A stretch of DNA of 64,000 bases from Candidatus Nitrosotalea bavarica (GTDB taxonomy: Archaea > Thermoproteota > Nitrososphaeria > Nitrososphaerales > Nitrosopumilaceae), in NCBI RefSeq assembly GCF_900167955.1, contig NZ_FUYK01000013.1:1-64000 (forward strand), written 5' to 3'. The position numbers were made by a program, and so were the translations under genes. Shown in pieces: positions 39,170 to 48,713 of the stretch; position 1 is the first letter of the stretch; every line of letters starts with the position of its first letter. The notes beneath the pieces are model-generated. The model did not search any database. It saw only the letters and a program-made list of their open reading frames with translations, and had not been told where the DNA came from.

Positions 39170-39574
39170 ATGACAGTTGATAGTGTAACGTTCTATAACG
39201 CAATACTGCATTCTTTGTCGGACGAACAATCTATGAGCATAATTAATTGTACACGTGATACTGCAAAATCCATGAATGATATTATACAAGAAACTCAAAT
39301 TTCGCGTACAACTGTTCACAGAAAAATTAATTTTATGGTAAAAAATGGACTGTTAGTCGTAGAAAAATTTATGGTGGCATCTGACGGAAAGAAAAGTAAG
39401 CTATTCAGGAGCAAACTATCTAGCATCAAAATCAAACATGAACGAAATAACATGTTTGTTATAATAGAAGAAAATCCAAAAGTAATGCCTATCGCGAGCA
39501 CACGAAATGACATGGAAAATATTTTGGCTTTGGATAAATTAAGAAATGATAGTGACTATTTATTTGTAAAATAA
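39170..39574 (+). CDS. winged-helix regulator
   Basis: 134 residues from ATG 39170, preceded by GGTGAT, complementary to the 16S 3' end. Helix-turn-helix at SMNDIIQETQISRTTVHRK and a wing (NGLLVVEKFMVASDGKKSKL). C-terminal strand-helix region includes KVMPIASTRND. Alternative ATG at 39149. A DNA-binding regulator; target unknown. Confidence 0.75.
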   Translation: MTVDSVTFYNAILHSLSDEQSMSIINCTRDTAKSMNDIIQETQISRTTVHRKINFMVKNGLLVVEKFMVASDGKKSKLFRSKLSSIKIKHERNNMFVIIEENPKVMPIASTRNDMENILALDKLRNDSDYLFVK

Positions 39575-39678
39575 TATCATATTTTTGATTCTATGGACCA
39601 AGCATAGTTCTAATTTTATCATACATTTCTTAAACTAGAACAATTTCTTAATATTGATGGAATTATTTCAAAGATGCT

Positions 39679-40749
39679 ATGAAAGCATTAGTGTATGAAG
39701 AATATGCACCTGATGATAATTTTTCAAAGATATTGAAAATTGAAGAGATTCCTATTCCTATACCAAAATCACATGAAGTAGTCTTCAAAGTCAAAATGGC
39801 TGGACTAAATCATGATGATATATGGGGTATGAGGGGAAAACCGATTCAAATTCCAATGCCACATATTTCGGGAACTGATGCTGCAGGAGAAGTAGTTGCA
39901 ATAGGTGATGATGTTACAACAATAAAGATTAGAGATAGAGTTGTTTCGCATGGGAATCTTTCATGTAGAGTTTGTATTGCATGTACCGAGGGCCGTGAAT
40001 ATGATTGTCGTAATAGGAAAATATGGGGATTTCAAACAGGACCTCTGTGGGGAGGTTTTTGTGAATATGCTCATCTTCCAGAAGTAAACGTTTTGAAAAT
40101 TCCTGATAATATTAGTTTTGAAAATGCAGCAGCGGCGTCAATGACAATGACCACTTCTTGGCACATGTTAGTTGGTCGTGCAAAGATAAGGCCGGGACAA
40201 ACTGTTTTGATAATGGGCGGGGGATCAGGAATGGGAACATTTGGTATCCAAATAGCTAAACTATATGATTGTGATGTCATTACAACTGCAAGTCAAAGCA
40301 AATTGGAAGATTGCTTAAAACTTGGCGCGGACTTTGCTGTAGATCATAGGCAAGATGACTGGCACAAACAAGTCTATGCTATATCAAAAGATCTTGCAAA
40401 AAAGAAACAAACTGGTCCTGGCATAGATGTAATCTTTGAACATATTGGTGGTTCACATTGGAACAAGGAACTTGCCTTGCTAAAATACGGCTCTACTCTA
40501 GTTACAACTGGAGCAACTACGGGATATGATGTAAATACAGATCTGAGACATATTTTCTTCAAAGGTGTTAGCATCTTGGGCTCTACTCAAGGTACTCGTG
40601 CTGAACTTGAATCCGGGATGTTTTGGGTATCCAAAGGTAAGTTGAGACCTATTATTGACTCGATCTATGCATTTGAAAATGCTGTAGAGGCTCATTGTAA
40701 GATGCTCAAAGGAAATTTGTTTGGAAAAATCTTGATGAAACCTAGCTAA
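39679..40749 (+). CDS. MDR-superfamily zinc-type alcohol/enoyl reductase
   Basis: 356 residues; catalytic GroES-like and Rossmann domains. The four-Cys structural zinc loop is intact (CRVCIACTEGREYDC). The catalytic-zinc Cys and His are replaced (GLNHDD, then GTDAAG where GHE is usual), so it is probably not a classical zinc alcohol dehydrogenase. NADPH-binding MGGGSGMGTFGIQ is present. Alternatives: quinone or enoyl-CoA reductase; acryloyl-CoA reductase of the 3-hydroxypropionate/4-hydroxybutyrate cycle is a hypothesis. Confidence 0.85.
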   Translation: MKALVYEEYAPDDNFSKILKIEEIPIPIPKSHEVVFKVKMAGLNHDDIWGMRGKPIQIPMPHISGTDAAGEVVAIGDDVTTIKIRDRVVSHGNLSCRVCIACTEGREYDCRNRKIWGFQTGPLWGGFCEYAHLPEVNVLKIPDNISFENAAAASMTMTTSWHMLVGRAKIRPGQTVLIMGGGSGMGTFGIQIAKLYDCDVITTASQSKLEDCLKLGADFAVDHRQDDWHKQVYAISKDLAKKKQTGPGIDVIFEHIGGSHWNKELALLKYGSTLVTTGATTGYDVNTDLRHIFFKGVSILGSTQGTRAELESGMFWVSKGKLRPIIDSIYAFENAVEAHCKMLKGNLFGKILMKPS

Positions 40750-40800
40750 TTTCTTCATATTTTTTCACCATTGTGAATTTCTAGGCTATCTGATTCAAGT

Positions 40801-41430
40801 ATGGCAATGAAGTCCAAATTAATAGCAAGTTTCATGATAATTCTGGTACTAGGTATTGCATCTTTACCTCTTGACCATGCTGTATATGGGCAAACTACGA
40901 CAAATACTATGAAATTGTCCACAAAAGGACCTATTGCTGAAAGCAGTAATTTTCATGGTGCAATCATGTGGACTGTCATTAATGGAAATAATGGTATAAT
41001 TATAATCCAGTCTCCGGCGGGAAGAGGACTGGCACACATTTCTATATCTCAGAGCACTAATTGTTCTTCTTCTACTGCTACTTGTCTGATGTCTACGGTA
41101 ACAGACCCAGGACAAATTGGCGCCTTTAAAGCGGGTGACACTGCAAGATTTGCGATAGATGTAAACTCAAACCAAGAAACTGCATCGATACTTACTGGCA
41201 CCTTGGCTGGATTTGATGTTACTGTTAACCTCACTAAAACTTGGAGTAATAATATTGCACCTGCAACCCCTGTAACTCCAACAAACCATGCAACAACTAA
41301 TCCTGTAACCCCAACTACAACTCCTGCTGTAAACTCAACTAGTACAAACTCTACGACAACTCAAACTAGTGGAAGACATCTCACAATAAATCTAACAGAA
41401 AATATGGGCCTTGCTGCTGTAGGACATTAG
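40801..41430 (+). CDS. secreted Thr/Pro-rich protein
   Basis: 209 residues. Signal peptide ending HAVYGQ, a beta domain (~35-150, AIMWTVINGNNGIIIIQ, AFKAGDTARFAIDV) and a low-complexity Thr/Pro/Asn tail (TPVTPTNHATTNPVTPT). Possibly glycosylated, extracellular. No known family. Confidence 0.65.
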   Translation: MAMKSKLIASFMIILVLGIASLPLDHAVYGQTTTNTMKLSTKGPIAESSNFHGAIMWTVINGNNGIIIIQSPAGRGLAHISISQSTNCSSSTATCLMSTVTDPGQIGAFKAGDTARFAIDVNSNQETASILTGTLAGFDVTVNLTKTWSNNIAPATPVTPTNHATTNPVTPTTTPAVNSTSTNSTTTQTSGRHLTINLTENMGLAAVGH

Positions 41431-41575
41431 TTTAAAAAATTAAAACTGTTCTTAAACATTGAAAAAGAAAATTACATCTACCATCTTTGGTAATCAATTT
41501 TTTTTATGTTATTAGTCTTCTCTGAATAAATCGTTATTCAGAAATACGTCGTATTTGTTGTATGTTTGATGGTTA

Positions 41576-42217
41576 TTGGTAATTAAGGCTTCAAAGCGGG
41601 TTGCTGAAATGTTACTTGACATAAAAGCAGTAACTTTTAGTTTTACAAAACCATACTTGTACACTTTTGTATCTGGTATCAAAGGGCCTATGTATTGCGA
41701 CAATAGGCGATTGATAAGCTATCCAAATAAGAGACGAACCGTTGTTGATGAAGTAGTCAAGATTGCAAAAAGATTGGATTTTGATATTGTTGGAGGTGTG
41801 TCCACTGCAGGAATTCCATGGGCTGCACTAATTGCTGAGAGACTTAACAAGCCTATGATATACATAAGACCTGAAGCTAAAGGCTACGGTAAAAAGAGAC
41901 AGATAGAAGGTGATATGAAAAAAGGTGATAGAATTTTAGTGATTGAAGATCTTGTAAGTACAGGCAGAAGTGCAATATCTGCAATCACGGCTGTGAGAAG
42001 AAATGGAGGAAAGGTAAGTGACTGCGTCTTTATCTTTACTTATGATCTCGATATTGCAAAGAAGAACTTTGAGAAAACGAAATGCAAAATGCATCCACTG
42101 CTTATATTCTCAGATCTAATTGAAGCTGCAGTTTCAAGAAATTATGTCAGCGAAGAAGAAAAAAAAGAATTACTTAAATGGCATAAAAATCCTAAAAAAT
42201 ATTGGATATCTCTTTGA
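41576..42217 (+). CDS. pyrE: orotate phosphoribosyltransferase
   Basis: 213 residues. TFVSGIKGPMYCDNR, AGIPWAALIAERLN, and the PRPP-binding motif ILVIEDLVSTGRSA identify OPRTase, which adds phosphoribose to orotate in pyrimidine synthesis. A TTG start is read; the fold needs the residues before MLLDIK, so the ATG at 41606 is less likely. C-terminal tail is rather basic. Confidence 0.9.
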   Translation: MVIKASKRVAEMLLDIKAVTFSFTKPYLYTFVSGIKGPMYCDNRRLISYPNKRRTVVDEVVKIAKRLDFDIVGGVSTAGIPWAALIAERLNKPMIYIRPEAKGYGKKRQIEGDMKKGDRILVIEDLVSTGRSAISAITAVRRNGGKVSDCVFIFTYDLDIAKKNFEKTKCKMHPLLIFSDLIEAAVSRNYVSEEEKKELLKWHKNPKKYWISL

Positions 42218-42386
42218 GATGGATGCGGTATATTTTTCATACAGCGTAATTCCGTAAAATACTTAGATGTCCTAAACCTTTTAGTCAAATCCATAAACAA
42301 CCAACTTTATTTTAAATGGATTCTATTCGTAAATTACGGAAAAATATTGCACGTTTGATGGGACAAAAATCGATGGAACTTTGAGC

Positions 42387-43058
42387 ATGCCTTGTAAATT
42401 ATGCGGATATGTCTATTGTAAAGACCATCTATCACCTCAGAGACACAAATGCACGATGCTTGAGAATGTAGAGTATGTTAAAGCAGACGCTTTTTCAAAT
42501 TCTATTGTATCTCAATCTCCAAACGAATTGCATATGCCCTCTTCAATAGATACTGTAAACATCAATGTGGAACCTAGTGTGAAAAATGTATCTTCGATGA
42601 CCTCTATCACGGATAGTCCGTATTGGCTATCTGATTGTCTAGAAGATGCAAAAAATTTGATCGTGGAATATCATGATGAAAAACCTGATGATAAAAGCTT
42701 TGTAGACTGTGCAAATTTCTTTGCACACAAGACCTTTGATGTGAAGATACAAAATAATGGTAATGCATCAGGTGATATCAATCTGATTAGAGGGTTACTA
42801 AGTCAACCCTTGTACAAAATATGTATTCATGATATGCTCAGGGAAGATACTAGAGATAACAGAAGGATGATAACTGTTGTATTGGTACATCAATTACTGC
42901 ACGCCATTCACCCATCCAGAATGCATGATTTTACTAATGGACAAAAAGGTATCAATAAACTAGAACATGAACTTGCAAATAGGGCAAGTTATCATGATGC
43001 ACTTTTAAATCTGGAAAGTCTGAATCAGAGTGGAAAAATTCATCTTTGTAATATGTGA
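42387..43058 (+). CDS. half-AN1 zinc finger plus inactivated HExxH-like domain
   Basis: About 223 residues. MPCKLCGYVYCKDHLSPQRHKC is the second half of an AN1 finger (the first Cys pair is missing), then a low-complexity linker, and VLVHQLLHAIHPSRMHD with ELANRASYHDA. The zinc-site Glu of HExxH is Gln here (CAA). Other features of the metallopeptidase core are kept, so the domain may be structural. Start is ATG 42387; a TTG at 42381 is in frame. Confidence 0.7.
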   Translation: MPCKLCGYVYCKDHLSPQRHKCTMLENVEYVKADAFSNSIVSQSPNELHMPSSIDTVNINVEPSVKNVSSMTSITDSPYWLSDCLEDAKNLIVEYHDEKPDDKSFVDCANFFAHKTFDVKIQNNGNASGDINLIRGLLSQPLYKICIHDMLREDTRDNRRMITVVLVHQLLHAIHPSRMHDFTNGQKGINKLEHELANRASYHDALLNLESLNQSGKIHLCNM

Positions 43059-43065
43059 ACCGTTT

Positions 43066-43371
43066 TCAATATTTTTTTCTTAATTCTTTCAGTTCATCGT
43101 ATTCTTTTTGAGGTGTTTTTTTACTATGTTTAGTTCCAGGTTTGTTTCTAGGTCTAGATCTTACCATGCAATTGCAACAATTACAATACAAATCTACAGT
43201 TTCATCAGTTACAGGCCTATCTTCTCTGTCATGACATGCCTCTCTTGACATGAATACCCCACAGATCTGACAACGTACTTGGCCTGATGAATATCTACTA
43301 GTTCCATCTCTTGGTTTTCTAACTTTGTATTCTTTACACGTGCCTTTGCAAATGCCCTTGTCTTCATGCAT
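43066..43371 (-). CDS. 101-aa multi-Cys zinc protein
   Basis: CKGTCKEYKVRKP, then VRCQICGVFMSREACHD and LYCNCCNCMVRSRPR: several C-x2-C pairs, a basic tail (KKTPQKEYDELKELRKKY). Suggests two zinc knuckles binding nucleic acid. Frequently seen in thaumarchaea, function unknown. Confidence 0.65.
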   Translation of the reverse strand: MHEDKGICKGTCKEYKVRKPRDGTSRYSSGQVRCQICGVFMSREACHDREDRPVTDETVDLYCNCCNCMVRSRPRNKPGTKHSKKTPQKEYDELKELRKKY

Positions 43372-43484
43372 GATTGATTCATGTTGTAGAAGAATAAATT
43401 TCCATGCATTATGGATTCTTCAAAAGTAACTAGATCGTTATTTTCTAATAGGAATGGATTTTTTCTTATGTCTGATTCTGTTGA

Positions 43485-43568
43485 TTAATTGAACGCAGTT
43501 CCACAGTCTGAACATACGAGTGCAGATTCTGATATGTGAACAGTTTCACAGTTTGTACATGTAATCAT
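43485..43568 (-). CDS. 27-aa zinc-ribbon micro-protein
   Basis: MITCTNCETVHISESALVCS and DCGTAFN: complete C-x2-C ... C-x2-C ribbon. Smallest member of the window's zinc-ribbon set. Confidence 0.5.
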   Translation of the reverse strand: MITCTNCETVHISESALVCSDCGTAFN

Positions 43569-43946
43569 TTTGTATAGTACTGTATTTTACCTTCAATTAC
43601 CCTCTATGTCTAAAGAATTTCATTAATAGTTAAAATTAATTTCGGAAATCTGAGAAAGTTAGCCGCTTGAGCAAATCTGGTTTTAACAAATCTGTCCTGA
43701 TATGTCTTCTTCTACTCTGACTATGAAAATCATGTTGTCTCTATATAGGCATAGAGTTAGAATTGAGACAAACCATATTGAAATGGAACGAACTACTAAT
43801 CTTCTAATGTATAATACACAAATATTTTCTACGGGTTTGTTCATCTCAAATAAGCTACTAGTTTATTGATGTACTAACAGTTGACTATGCATGTATAATA
43901 CGCATTCCTTTTATCTTCTTGCTGGATATGATGGTAGGTACGAAAA

Positions 43947-45332
43947 ATGATAAGAAAATTTAGTACAAAAAATCCTGCCAAGACTAGGATTCTTATACTT
44001 GGAGGTGGCTTTGCTGGAAGCAATGTGTTACGAGAGATACAAAATAAATTCAAAGGACGTGATACGGAAATTACTTTGGTTAGTCAAGACAACTTTTTCC
44101 TTTTCACGCCGATGCTTCCTGAAATCTCGTCAGGTATGCTTCATGCAAGTGATATCACAACACCGATCAGAACTTTTTGTAAGACAGCAAACTTTTGTCA
44201 TGCAAGAATTCTGTCAATTGACGTAGAAAACAAAAGTGTTTCTGTAATTAGAATATTTGATCAAAAAGAAACCGTATTAGAATATGATTATCTTGTTCTT
44301 GCTCTTGGCAGTAAGGATAATTTCTTTGGAAATAATAATATCGAAGAATTTGCATTTACTATAAAGACTCTTGAGGATGCAATAGCTATTAGAAATCATA
44401 TCATAAGCGTACTGGAATGTGCTGATCAGGAAAGAGATCAAATTCTCCAAGAACAACTTCTTAGATTCGTCGTAGTAGGTGGAGGGTTTGCAGGAGTGGA
44501 GATTGCAACCGAGATAAATCATTTCCTGCAAAATGCGGCAAAAAGCTATTACAAAAATATTGATTTTAAAAAAATCCATGTCATTATTGTATCCGCAAGG
44601 GATGGAATACTGCCAGAGGTTGGGGATGAACTTGGTAAATTTGCACTTGATTATGTTAGAAAATCTGGAATTGAGGTAATTGCAAATACTAAGGCAGTAG
44701 ATGCAGGAGAAGATCATGTGCTTTTAAGTGATAATACTATAGTTCCATGCGCTACCTTGATCTGGGCAGGGGGAGTTACAGTAGATCCACTGATAGCTTC
44801 ACTCAAATGTGAACATGGTCAATCAGGTCGCTTGGTTGTTGACTCGTATATGAGACTAAAAGACTATCCTAGTATCTTTGCGTTAGGTGATTGTGCTAAT
44901 CTGGTTGATGATAAAAATAAAGTTGTATATCCAACAACTGCACAGATAGCAATAAGACAGGCCAAATTGGTCTCAGAAAACCTGGTTGCAGAAATTACTG
45001 GCAATGTAAGTTCAATGAAGCCATTTACTTATCATAACAAAGGAGTAATGGCCACAATTGGAAAACGAACAGGTGTTGCATTGTTAAATGGGCGAAAAAT
45101 CCGTGGATTTCCAGCATGGGTTTTATGGAGATCATTTTATTGGGCACACTTGCCAACACGTGAAAAGAAAATTAAAGTTGGATTTGATTGGTTACTTAGC
45201 TTAATCTTTCCTGCCGATATAATGACGGTAGGGTTCATCAGGAAAAAGACTCTTAGTAGATTAGAGACTCCGATTTATTCTGCAATAGAGAGAAGCATAG
45301 ATCAAACTCCAAATGTATCATCATATCTGTAA
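43947..45332 (+). CDS. ndh: type II NADH:quinone oxidoreductase (NDH-2)
   Basis: 461 residues. FAD-binding ILILGGGFAGSNVLRE, NADH-binding RFVVVGGGFAGVEIATE, LALGSKDNFFG, and IFALGDCANLVD near the C-terminus. Oxidises NADH and reduces membrane quinone without pumping protons. A C-terminal amphipathic/hydrophobic part (WRSFYWAHLP...) anchors it to the membrane. TTTTATCTT is ~30 nt upstream. 43569-43946 holds no convincing gene. Confidence 0.9.
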   Translation: MIRKFSTKNPAKTRILILGGGFAGSNVLREIQNKFKGRDTEITLVSQDNFFLFTPMLPEISSGMLHASDITTPIRTFCKTANFCHARILSIDVENKSVSVIRIFDQKETVLEYDYLVLALGSKDNFFGNNNIEEFAFTIKTLEDAIAIRNHIISVLECADQERDQILQEQLLRFVVVGGGFAGVEIATEINHFLQNAAKSYYKNIDFKKIHVIIVSARDGILPEVGDELGKFALDYVRKSGIEVIANTKAVDAGEDHVLLSDNTIVPCATLIWAGGVTVDPLIASLKCEHGQSGRLVVDSYMRLKDYPSIFALGDCANLVDDKNKVVYPTTAQIAIRQAKLVSENLVAEITGNVSSMKPFTYHNKGVMATIGKRTGVALLNGRKIRGFPAWVLWRSFYWAHLPTREKKIKVGFDWLLSLIFPADIMTVGFIRKKTLSRLETPIYSAIERSIDQTPNVSSYL

Positions 45333-45389
45333 AATTAAATAAATTTTTTGTAGTATATGTTATATACATTAAATTCTAAAAAATAGATC

Positions 45390-46010
45390 TTGAAGACACT
45401 GCTTGTAAAATATACTCCAAGAGAAGAGAGGTCTAGCAGTAAGAAATTATTGGATATATTTAGAAATGAAATAAAAAATTCTGAGATTGAAATTTTAGAT
45501 CTTTGTGTAGATGTTCCAGATATGTTCAATGTTGAAAGCATAAATGCTTACATTAGAAGAAATTATCTACAAGAAGAACTTTTACTTGAACAAAAAGTGA
45601 CTCTAGCAAAAATGGATCGTATGACACAACAAATGAAATCTGCTGATATCGTTGTAGTGGCTTTTCCAATGCATAACTTTTCAATGCCTGCTTCTGTAAA
45701 AGCATGGTTTGATTCTGTCATGCTAAAAGGTCAGACATGGAACAATGTAGGTGGAAAATATTTTGGTTTGATGGAGGGGAAGAAGGCTCTGATAATTATA
45801 TCGTCTGGGGGGTTTTACACGAAAGAACCTATGATGTACTGGGAGCACGCAATGTCGCTTGCCAAAATAGAGTTTCAGTTTATGGGATTTTCAGATGTAC
45901 GTGGAATTTTGGCAGAAGGTATGAATGCTGATGATGAAATAAAAACTACAAATATGCAAAAATCTATGGATGAAATTAAAATAATCACACAGGACTGGTT
46001 CAGAAAATAA
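45390..46010 (+). CDS. flavodoxin-fold NAD(P)H reductase (azoreductase-like)
   Basis: 206 residues. Phosphate-binding loop (PREERSSSKKLLD), VVVAFPMHNFSMPASVKAWFD and IIISSGGFYT follow AzoR/NQO-type FMN enzymes. TTG start with GTTATATACATT ~26 nt upstream. Likely two-electron quinone reductase, consistent with the NDH-2 gene upstream. Confidence 0.82.
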   Translation: MKTLLVKYTPREERSSSKKLLDIFRNEIKNSEIEILDLCVDVPDMFNVESINAYIRRNYLQEELLLEQKVTLAKMDRMTQQMKSADIVVVAFPMHNFSMPASVKAWFDSVMLKGQTWNNVGGKYFGLMEGKKALIIISSGGFYTKEPMMYWEHAMSLAKIEFQFMGFSDVRGILAEGMNADDEIKTTNMQKSMDEIKIITQDWFRK

Positions 46011-46031
46011 GATTTGATATGAAAATATGTC

Positions 46032-46235
46032 TTATCTAAACCAAGGAAAGTTATCCTTATCTGATTCTTTTGGAAATTCTTCGATTATTGCTTGAACTAC
46101 TTCGGTATGATTATACGTTATGTGCCGTAAAAATTTCTTGGATCCATCGTCAGTTTGTATATGAATATCATCTTTTAATTCCTTAATTATGTCCCTACAT
46201 TCTTTACATGGATTGAATTCTATATAGAATTTCAA
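46032..46235 (-). CDS. 67-aa protein with CxxC
   Basis: KFYIEFNPCKECRDIIKEL and HTEVVQAIIEEFP. A thioredoxin-like fragment is possible (C-x2-C after a strand and before a helix), but it is too short for a full domain. Unknown. Confidence 0.45.
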   Translation of the reverse strand: MKFYIEFNPCKECRDIIKELKDDIHIQTDDGSKKFLRHITYNHTEVVQAIIEEFPKESDKDNFPWFR

Positions 46236-46373
46236 ATTACACTATGCTCCTAAGACATATTGAAATTTCTTATATTAGTTGACTGTGGATTGTAAAACTT
46301 GGTCACACCTTTTTTATTCCCAAGTTAGAAAAATTCAAGAAAACGAGATTATTTATTCCCATCAAGCAACAAG

Positions 46374-46964
46374 ATGATTATGACGTTAAAAGTTCTAGGA
46401 GTTGGATCTAGTCTTCGTGAAGGTGCGTCCAGTACAACTGCCTTGTCAACTGCATTAGATTTTGCAAAAAAACAGGGTGCGGAAACGAGACTACTTGATC
46501 TAAAACAAACTAAATTACCATTGTATGATCCAACTGAAAATCAATTCGTTTTTGAGATAAAAAAAGTCCAAGATGATGTTAACTGGTCTGACGCATTGAT
46601 TCTTTCTACACCTGATTATCATGGTTCTATGTCAGGGGCTATGAAAAACTTTCTTGATTACTTTTGGGCGGAATTTGCGGGAAAGACATTTGGATATATT
46701 TGTGCATCTCATGAGAAGGGCCTCACAGCAATGGATCAGATGAGAACAGCAGTTAGACAGTGCTATGGATGGAGTATCCCATATGGAGTATCTGTAAGTG
46801 ATAGTGAAGATTTTGTAAATGGAAAAATTACATCAAAACTAGAATCACGGTTAGATATGTTAGCAAGGGATCTAGTTGTCTATGGCAATCTCATAAGACA
46901 ACAATTTGTAATAGATTTGAATGGTAATTCTACTAACACATTTGTATCACGATATAGAAAATAA
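46374..46964 (+). CDS. NADPH-dependent FMN reductase
   Basis: 196 residues, flavodoxin-like: VLGVGSSLREGASSTTALST (phosphate loop), LILSTPDYHGSMSGAMKNFLD and ISVSDSEDFVNG-like end. Typical SsuE/ArsH group. Leaderless TATA TTATTTATT ~26 nt upstream. Together with the previous reductase and NDH-2 it forms a redox cluster. Confidence 0.85.
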   Translation: MIMTLKVLGVGSSLREGASSTTALSTALDFAKKQGAETRLLDLKQTKLPLYDPTENQFVFEIKKVQDDVNWSDALILSTPDYHGSMSGAMKNFLDYFWAEFAGKTFGYICASHEKGLTAMDQMRTAVRQCYGWSIPYGVSVSDSEDFVNGKITSKLESRLDMLARDLVVYGNLIRQQFVIDLNGNSTNTFVSRYRK

Positions 46965-47005
46965 TCTAAAAACCTGCTTTACTTATATTCTTATTTGTAA
47001 CTGTT

Positions 47006-47188
47006 ATGATTGATATCGTAGAGTTTTTTGGAAAGAAGTTTGAATGTGATCAGTGCAAAATGAAATTCTCAAAAGATCAAAGATCTAATAGATCATACAC
47101 TACAGTTCATCATCATATAACAAAATGTGCTGATTGTAGAAAACAGTTTATCCATAAAGGAGATCAACTTTATCATTCAAGAAAATAA
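47006..47188 (+). CDS. 60-aa zinc-finger protein
   Basis: FECDQCKMKFSKDQRS and TKCADCRKQFIHKGD: paired C-x2-C knuckles with His-rich linker (VHHHIT). Soluble. Unknown target. Confidence 0.6.
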   Translation: MIDIVEFFGKKFECDQCKMKFSKDQRSNRSYTTVHHHITKCADCRKQFIHKGDQLYHSRK

Positions 47189-47273
47189 CATGAGAAAAAA
47201 ATGTAACGTCGTCAGAAAAATTTGAATTAAAACATATTTTATTCTTTGTTATGATACCTATGAGCAGTTGTTA

Positions 47274-47726
47274 TTATTTTACGATCAACACTGGACACTT
47301 TGAATGCTGAGATACTCCGCTTGCTACGCTTCCGAGCAGTAATTTCTTAAAACCTCCTAATCCACGAGAGCCAATTATTATTAAATCGACGTTATGCAAC
47401 TCTGAATATGATATCAAAGATTCTGTAATTGATATGACTTCTAACACTTCTGTCTTAAATGGTATGTTTGATTCTCTTAACCTTGGTTCTAGCTTTGATA
47501 TTGAACTAAGTGCATCCTCTCGTAATAACTTTGTAGTTTCCATGTATGCTGTTCCAAAATAAGGATCTGTAGGAACTTGAATGACCACACATGATACTAT
47601 GCTTATCGTAGAATTGTATTTTTTTGCAAGATCTACTGCATATTCAAAAGCACGATTGGCAGGTTCTGATTTGTCATATGGTATCATGATGTGCTTTATC
47701 ATGTGGTTGCTTGAGTATTCATTCAT
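47274..47726 (-). CDS. universal stress protein (UspA family)
   Basis: 150 residues. IMIPYDKSEPANRAFEYAVD, LIIIGSRGLGGFKKLLLGSVASGVS and CPVLIVK: the ATP-binding G-x2-G-x9-G(S/T) motif is present. Paralogous to the adjacent gene. Binds ATP and helps stress survival by family knowledge. Confidence 0.9.
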   Translation of the reverse strand: MNEYSSNHMIKHIMIPYDKSEPANRAFEYAVDLAKKYNSTISIVSCVVIQVPTDPYFGTAYMETTKLLREDALSSISKLEPRLRESNIPFKTEVLEVISITESLISYSELHNVDLIIIGSRGLGGFKKLLLGSVASGVSQHSKCPVLIVK

Positions 47727-47763
47727 TTAAACGATTTTTTCAGTTCTAACTTTTACATTATGA

Positions 47764-48189
47764 TTATTTTACAACAAGTACTGGAACTTTGGATTTGTGA
47801 ACTATGTTATTTGCCACACTGCCAAGGAATACTTCTTTTGTTCTACTCATCCCACGAGAACCTATTACAATCAGATCGAATTTTTTGTATGCAGCAAACT
47901 CTGTTATCTCCCAAGATTGGTTTCCATAGATTATTTTTTCGCTGAATACGATACCATTTTGTGCACATTGCTTTTTTGCTTCTGCTAAGAATTTCTTTGC
48001 CTCTTTTTGAGATTGATTCTTTAATGAAGTTAGTAATTTTCCCAAATTGATGGTATAGATGGGAATGATGCACAATCCCGTAATTGTACTGTGACACTGT
48101 CTTGCCAAATAAATTGCTTCATTGAGAGCCTTGAATGATTTGTCCGAACCATCCATCGGAACAAGAATTTTACCAATTTTTTGTTTCAA
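47764..48189 (-). CDS. universal stress protein (UspA family)
   Basis: 141 residues. ILVPMDGSDKSFKALNEAIY, LIVIGSRGMSRTKEVFLGSVANNIV and VPVLVVK. The glycine motif of the ATP loop is partly altered (GMSRTKEVFLGS). Tandem paralogue of the 47274 gene, 37 nt apart. Confidence 0.9.
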   Translation of the reverse strand: MKQKIGKILVPMDGSDKSFKALNEAIYLARQCHSTITGLCIIPIYTINLGKLLTSLKNQSQKEAKKFLAEAKKQCAQNGIVFSEKIIYGNQSWEITEFAAYKKFDLIVIGSRGMSRTKEVFLGSVANNIVHKSKVPVLVVK

Positions 48190-48369
48190 TTATTTGACCT
48201 CCTAATATTGAAAATCATGATAAATAATAAGTTCATCTGTTGATGCCTTGATCCTATTTTCATATAAAGGCAATTTTGGATTCCATAACTGAGAATCATC
48301 TATTATGTCACTTATATCAAAAATCTCCTTACTTGCCTTAAGCTTTATTAGAAATCACTTTGAATTGAG

Positions 48370-48678
48370 ATGATGCTCTTTGGAGTTTTTGCTGTACATA
48401 GTCCAGAATTATGTCCGCTAAACAATAAAAACAGTAAAAAAATATTTCTGGAAATCCAAGGTAAACTTAAAGTAAATAAAAAAAAATTTCATATCCAAAA
48501 AATATTGGGCTTTTATATGTCAGTTCTTGAGCATGAATGGATAATAATTATGGATGCGACAAGTGCACATGATATTGAGCAGTTATGTATAACCGTGGGA
48601 ATATCAGCAATAAGTACGGTGAAAATTGTTCCAATGAATGATTTCAAAAAGGCTGTAGATAGATTGAAAACTACATGA
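48370..48678 (+). CDS. 102-aa protein, unknown
   Basis: FGVFAVHSPELCPLNNKNSKK, then LGFYMSVLEHEWIIIMDATSAHDIEQL and VKIVPMNDFKKAVDRL: alpha/beta fold like DUF3303/ferredoxin-like proteins (uncertain). Soluble. Confidence 0.6.
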   Translation: MMLFGVFAVHSPELCPLNNKNSKKIFLEIQGKLKVNKKKFHIQKILGFYMSVLEHEWIIIMDATSAHDIEQLCITVGISAISTVKIVPMNDFKKAVDRLKTT

Positions 48679-48713
48679 TCTAGAAAAAATCATGTTGATT
48701 ATGACTTTGATGA

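Noticed and set aside
43723-43869. 48-aa ORF upstream of NDH-2
   Set aside because: No TATA at the right distance and ordinary composition; likely chance.
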